Source: Oligoflexia bacterium
GTDB taxonomy: Bacteria; Bdellovibrionota; UBA1018
NCBI GenBank assembly: GCA_903928955.1
Contig: CAIYTD010000317.1
Span: 1 to 10,464, forward strand
Direction: 5' to 3'
DNA length: 10,464 bases
Position numbers and translations under genes: made by a program. A model generated the notes under the pieces. That model saw nothing but the letters and a program-made list of their open reading frames with translations, had not been told where the DNA came from and did no database searches. Positions 7,208 to 10,464 of this stretch are shown here, one piece after another. The first letter of the stretch is position 1. Every line of letters begins with the position of its first letter.

Positions 7208-7711
7208 ATGAGTAATTCTAAGACTCTATACAGATTCCGAATCAATCCGGTGGAATTAACTCTTTTTTCTGTAATATCTTTAATTTTTTGTCATTCTATT
7301 TATAATTTATTTCATGATTTTTCATCTTTTCAACCCACTGCACTTGCTAAGATGCATTCTAATCCTATTTTTGAACGACGATCACTAGCGTCTATTTCAA
7401 ATTTCTCGGAAACTATTCATATTCGCTGTGATCAAACCCATGAAATAACAAAAATCTCAAAAATAAGAATCGTTAGCCCTCTCTGTGGCTTGAGCGAAGA
7501 GCAAAAAGAAACACAAGCAATAAAAGTGAGCATTAAAAATACCACAAGCAATTTCGAAGTAACTGGATTTATTGACGATTTAAAATCTGAATTCTATACA
7601 GAATTTATTCCATTAATGACTGGAATAAATTCTATTCGTATTGAAATTACATACAAAAACAATCAAATTTTCAAGCAAGAACTAGTCATTTCTCATGAAC
7701 TTGAAAAATAG
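7208..7711 (+). CDS. Uncharacterised single-span membrane-anchored protein with beta-rich outer domain
   Basis: I do not recognise this gene. From ATG 7208 it encodes 167 residues: a short basic N terminus (KTLYRFR), one hydrophobic segment at about 15-35, and then a domain of roughly 120 residues expected outside the cytoplasm. This domain has alternating polar/hydrophobic strands and ends in a pattern (TEFIPLMTGINSIRIEITYK) reminiscent of the last strands of Ig-like domains, where a phrase of the type F-x-x-x-x-x-L-x-x-G-x-N-x-I appears. Two Cys (in IRCDQ and PLCGL) could form a disulfide. The frame could open at ATG 7133, but that start overlaps the kinase start and lacks a ribosome site. 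AGG at 7201-7203 precedes 7208, although at short spacing. It is the only open frame filling about 550 bases between the kinase and aminopeptidase genes, which supports it as real. Its last 26 bases overlap the convergent aminopeptidase gene. It is more AT-rich than its neighbours. Confidence 0.66.
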   Translation: MSNSKTLYRFRINPVELTLFSVISLIFCHSIYNLFHDFSSFQPTALAKMHSNPIFERRSLASISNFSETIHIRCDQTHEITKISKIRIVSPLCGLSEEQKETQAIKVSIKNTTSNFEVTGFIDDLKSEFYTEFIPLMTGINSIRIEITYKNNQIFKQELVISHELEK

Positions 7712-10376
7712 GTTTTTTTATACGACCTTCTACAATAGCAGAGAGTTTTTTATGATCTTCCCCTAGTTTTTCTAAGGCAGCCGTTAAAGTAAGTAAAGAC
7801 TCTGGAACCGTTCCAGAAATCAACAAAGTATCAACAGCAGTTTGGGCAGCACGCTTCACACGTCCATCTGTATCAAATTGTCGAATTTTAGTTAAAATAG
7901 AAATAGCATCTGGGCAGCCAGACTCTTCCAAAGAGAGTACAAGCTGCATCCTGAGTCGAAAATGATCTTCATTTGCTAATGCTGATAGAAGTTCCAAAAT
8001 TCTAAATTTTTCAGGTGCACTTGCAAATTTTAAAACTTTTCCTAAAGCCTTCACTGCTGCGCTACGGGCATCCTGAGGGTTGCCTCTTGCTGTCCAATCC
8101 ATCAGAATCTGAAGTGCTTGAGGACGATCTCCTCTTCCTATACCAGGCAGCTGTGCCAGCGCGCTGAGGGCAGCCACCCGAATAACCTCTCGATAGCTCG
8201 ATTTATTCAACTGATCGAATAAATATTTTTCAACTTGTTCCACTTCTTTTGAGGTAATGGGCTGACCCGGCTTTAATTTTGAGACTGCCCAGGCATAAGT
8301 AGCATCTGCCTCAACAAAATAACTCTCATCTTGATCGCAATGTTTCTTGAGCAAACCTGCAGCAAAAGAATCATGAAACGCTCCCAATGCGACTGCAAAG
8401 GCTCGTCGTGCTTTAGGATGACACGTCGTCTGAAGTGCTAACATGAGTTGATCTCGAGCCGAATCATTACAAATCTCACCCAATACCTTCGCACACTCTA
8501 CCTGAACACCCCAAAACGGGTCGTGTGCAGCAGCCTTGCCTAAAGATTCAACCACCTGAGCATCCATGACTTGAGCTAACTCCTGAGCTGCTTCAATGCG
8601 GCCCATACAATCTGAATCATTTTCTAATTGGTAAAGTAGAAGTTCCTTTGTCCTTGGAAATTTTAAAGTTTTTGGAATACAATGATTTGGATCAAATCGG
8701 ACCATAACCGGCTGTTGAGGTGACGCAATCAGAATTCTTTCGCGTGCTTCACTTAATTCTACTTGATGAGAAATTTTTTGACCTCCTCCAAGAGTCAACT
8801 CTAAGATCACCGGCAGATGAAAAAGGAAAGTACTAGCGCCATCTTTCATGCAAGAAGAAGCCCCCCCTGTCTGTTTTTGCTCAATGATCCATTCAGTAGT
8901 TTTTTTATCTTCATTCCAACTATAACTGACTTCGAACTCTGGATATCCTGAGTTAAATACCCATTCATCAAAAAATCTCCGAAGATTTTTCCCCGTTGTA
9001 TCCTCAATCGAACGAATCCAATCAATGGTCTCTACATTTTGACTGCGGTGTCGATTTAAATAAACTTGCACCGATTTCCAAAAAAGTTCTTCCCCTAAAA
9101 TAGAGCGAATCAAATGCAGAACGAGCCCCCCTTTTTTATAAAGATGAGAATCAAAAAGATCAATGGGTTCCATATAAGTATTGCAAACAATAGGCCGTCG
9201 ATAACGATTCTGATCTTCCCATAAATATTGTTTTAAATCTTGATAGGAATAATACTTTGCTTCGTCCTGACCCCCATTTGGACTAGAATCGTTCTCAATC
9301 CAAACTCTTTCCATAAAAGTTGCAAATCCCTCATTCAACCACCCATGAGACCAATCGCGACAAGTTAATAAATCACCAAACCATTGATGAGCTAACTCGT
9401 GAGCAACGAGAGGATCACTTGAAAAATCTAGATGTGCCCTCTCATCATGTAGAGTCAAATCTGTTTGAGTCGTTGCAGAAGTATTCTCCATCCCACCAAA
9501 AATAAAATCCTGTACTGCTACTTGGCTATATTTCTCATAAGGATAAGGAACTCCTGTTTTTTCTTCAAAAACTTGAATCATTTGAGGTGTTTTGCTAAAT
9601 GCGCGTTTGCCATCCTCTTCTCGTCCAAGAGGTACAAAATACTGAACTTTTAAATTCTGAGGTCCTAAATCAGTCCACTCCACTAACTCAGCAACCACTA
9701 AAGTAATTAAATAGGTGACATGAGGAATTCCGAGTCGGTAATGAAAACGCATTCCTTGAGGGACTTCTTTTTTAGATAGAAGTGCACCATTTGAAACTGC
9801 AGTAAATCCATAAGGAACGGTCGCAATCATCTCTGAAGTCGCTTTTTGGTTAGGATAATCTAAAGTAGGAAACCAATAACGACTATCCTCATCTTGGCCC
9901 TGAGTCCATACTTGATAGGGCTTATCAGGATAATCAGAATCAGGACCAGTAAAATAAATTCCCCTCTTTGGATTTTGCAAATAATACCGGACAGAAAATT
10001 CAAATACTTTACCTACCTGAAGCTCAAAACCCAGACTCTTTTCAAGTGGAATAATCAGTTGATCCCCTTGACTCTGAAAATCAATGGATTGTCCTCCCAA
10101 CTGAACATCCTCAATTTCAAGCCCAATCTGGTCTAATATTAAAAATTTCTGCCTAGGCGCAATTACTTGAATTCTATGTGTGACCACGCCGAAGAGAGTT
10201 CTTGCCTGTGGATCAACCGTAAGCTCTAAAAGAATATGTTCTATCTTGAAAGGACGATCCGGAGCGTAATGAGGAGATGCTCCAAGGATAGCAAAAGACT
10301 TCCGCCCCCCCCCTCTCCTGCTCAAACTCAACCCAAACTGTGCTTCACAAAATCGGCATATAGCTTGTTCATGCAT
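7686..10376 (-). CDS. M1-family zinc aminopeptidase with C-terminal HEAT-like repeats
   Basis: Zinc metalloenzyme of 896 residues that removes N-terminal amino acids from peptides. No signal peptide or membrane segment is seen, so it is probably cytoplasmic. The M1 N-terminal beta domain begins with GASPHYAPDRPFKIEH at 32-47. The exopeptidase motif is GGMEN at 294-298 (a variant of GAMEN). The zinc site is H326, H330 and E349 (HELAH-18-E, in VAHELAHQWFGD and WLNEGFA). The catalytic Tyr is probably Y413 (HLYKKGG). Residues about 590-855 form repeated helix pairs typical of HEAT/armadillo folds, in place of the C-terminal domain of classic PepN. The architecture resembles M1 peptidases of cyanobacteria and several other phyla. 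The start is ATG 10376, the first possible one after an in-frame TGA 15 bases upstream; no good Shine-Dalgarno is visible. The first 26 residues, including CRFC (7-10) and a Gly run from a G9 tract, precede the conserved part and are poorly supported. The gene stands alone on this strand. Confidence 0.93.
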   Translation of the reverse strand: MHEQAICRFCEAQFGLSLSRRGGGRKSFAILGASPHYAPDRPFKIEHILLELTVDPQARTLFGVVTHRIQVIAPRQKFLILDQIGLEIEDVQLGGQSIDFQSQGDQLIIPLEKSLGFELQVGKVFEFSVRYYLQNPKRGIYFTGPDSDYPDKPYQVWTQGQDEDSRYWFPTLDYPNQKATSEMIATVPYGFTAVSNGALLSKKEVPQGMRFHYRLGIPHVTYLITLVVAELVEWTDLGPQNLKVQYFVPLGREEDGKRAFSKTPQMIQVFEEKTGVPYPYEKYSQVAVQDFIFGGMENTSATTQTDLTLHDERAHLDFSSDPLVAHELAHQWFGDLLTCRDWSHGWLNEGFATFMERVWIENDSSPNGGQDEAKYYSYQDLKQYLWEDQNRYRRPIVCNTYMEPIDLFDSHLYKKGGLVLHLIRSILGEELFWKSVQVYLNRHRSQNVETIDWIRSIEDTTGKNLRRFFDEWVFNSGYPEFEVSYSWNEDKKTTEWIIEQKQTGGASSCMKDGASTFLFHLPVILELTLGGGQKISHQVELSEARERILIASPQQPVMVRFDPNHCIPKTLKFPRTKELLLYQLENDSDCMGRIEAAQELAQVMDAQVVESLGKAAAHDPFWGVQVECAKVLGEICNDSARDQLMLALQTTCHPKARRAFAVALGAFHDSFAAGLLKKHCDQDESYFVEADATYAWAVSKLKPGQPITSKEVEQVEKYLFDQLNKSSYREVIRVAALSALAQLPGIGRGDRPQALQILMDWTARGNPQDARSAAVKALGKVLKFASAPEKFRILELLSALANEDHFRLRMQLVLSLEESGCPDAISILTKIRQFDTDGRVKRAAQTAVDTLLISGTVPESLLTLTAALEKLGEDHKKLSAIVEGRIKKPIFQVHEK
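10305..10313 (-). repeat. G9 homopolymer in the 5' coding region of the aminopeptidase
   Basis: Nine consecutive C on the plus strand read as GGG GGG GGG (Gly22-24) in the aminopeptidase frame, just before the conserved domain starts. Only this length modulo three joins the ATG at 10376 to the rest of the protein, because the other two frames upstream hit stop codons. It is either a slippage-prone tract with an on/off effect or a place where sequencing or assembly error could matter. Confidence 0.9.
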
Positions 10377-10464
10377 ATTAAAACCAGCTCATACCACTAA
10401 AATCAATGAGATGGGAATGAGCAAGCAATGCTCTGCACTTGTTTTTGAGAATTTCTAATTTCGA
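10377..10464. other. Upstream region of the aminopeptidase with a small inverted repeat
   Basis: Eighty-eight bases to the window edge with no supported gene. They must contain at least part of the aminopeptidase upstream region. A short inverted repeat, GAGCA (10419-10423) and TGCTC (10429-10433) with 5 bases between, is visible, but it is short enough to occur by chance. No convincing promoter or ribosome site was found. Confidence 0.3.

Noticed and set aside
9320..10136. Several 60-80 codon plus-strand open frames
   Set aside because: All are antisense to conserved M1 aminopeptidase sequence, including the zinc-binding region, and look like chance frames.
10377..10410. TTGATT and TTTAAT close to the aminopeptidase ATG, as for a leaderless transcript
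   Set aside because: The -10 candidate abuts the ATG, so the expected transcript start would fall inside the coding region past the first codon.
10400..10464. Possible sigma-54 promoter upstream of the aminopeptidase (minus strand GTGCAGAGCATTGCTT)
   Set aside because: A TTGC-like half is present, but the invariant GG of the -24 element is missing at the right distance.

Overview
The window is a compact, protein-coding stretch of moderately AT-rich bacterial chromosome. It holds seven protein genes: one 5'-truncated at the left edge and six complete. I see no tRNA, rRNA, CRISPR, insertion sequence or phage gene. The organism is Gram-negative-like: it has a lipoprotein with a lipobox, a D-Ala-D-Ala ligase, and a sigma-54-type response regulator with GAFTGA. 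Taken with the Cys-rich HEARH lipoprotein, this loosely suggests Bdellovibrionota or another former-Deltaproteobacteria lineage. That placement is inference and needs a database search.

Layout from left to right. The + strand opens with the C-terminal zinc-ribbon tail of DNA topoisomerase I (topA), which stops five bases short of a convergent minus-strand pair. That pair is ddl (D-Ala-D-Ala ligase) followed by a Cys-rich HEARH lipoprotein. A 75-base divergent spacer separates ddl from a plus-strand hexameric glutamate dehydrogenase gene. The dehydrogenase gene ends at a near-perfect palindrome that it shares with a convergent two-component operon on the minus strand: a multi-TM/GAF histidine kinase followed after 6 bases by an NtrC-family response regulator. 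A small plus-strand gene for a membrane-anchored, beta-rich protein that I do not recognise diverges from the kinase. Its 3' end overlaps by 26 bases the convergent gene for an M1-family aminopeptidase with a C-terminal HEAT-like domain. The aminopeptidase carries a run of nine G residues near its 5' end.

Most of this is housekeeping and regulatory content: DNA topology, peptidoglycan precursor synthesis, glutamate catabolism, peptide turnover and signal transduction. The pieces that deserve attention are the unrecognised HEARH lipoprotein behind ddl, the orphan membrane-anchored protein, the G9 tract in the aminopeptidase, and the kinase/regulator pair whose input signal and targets are unknown. 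I did not find convincing evidence for a new multi-gene system such as a defence, secretion or mobile island.
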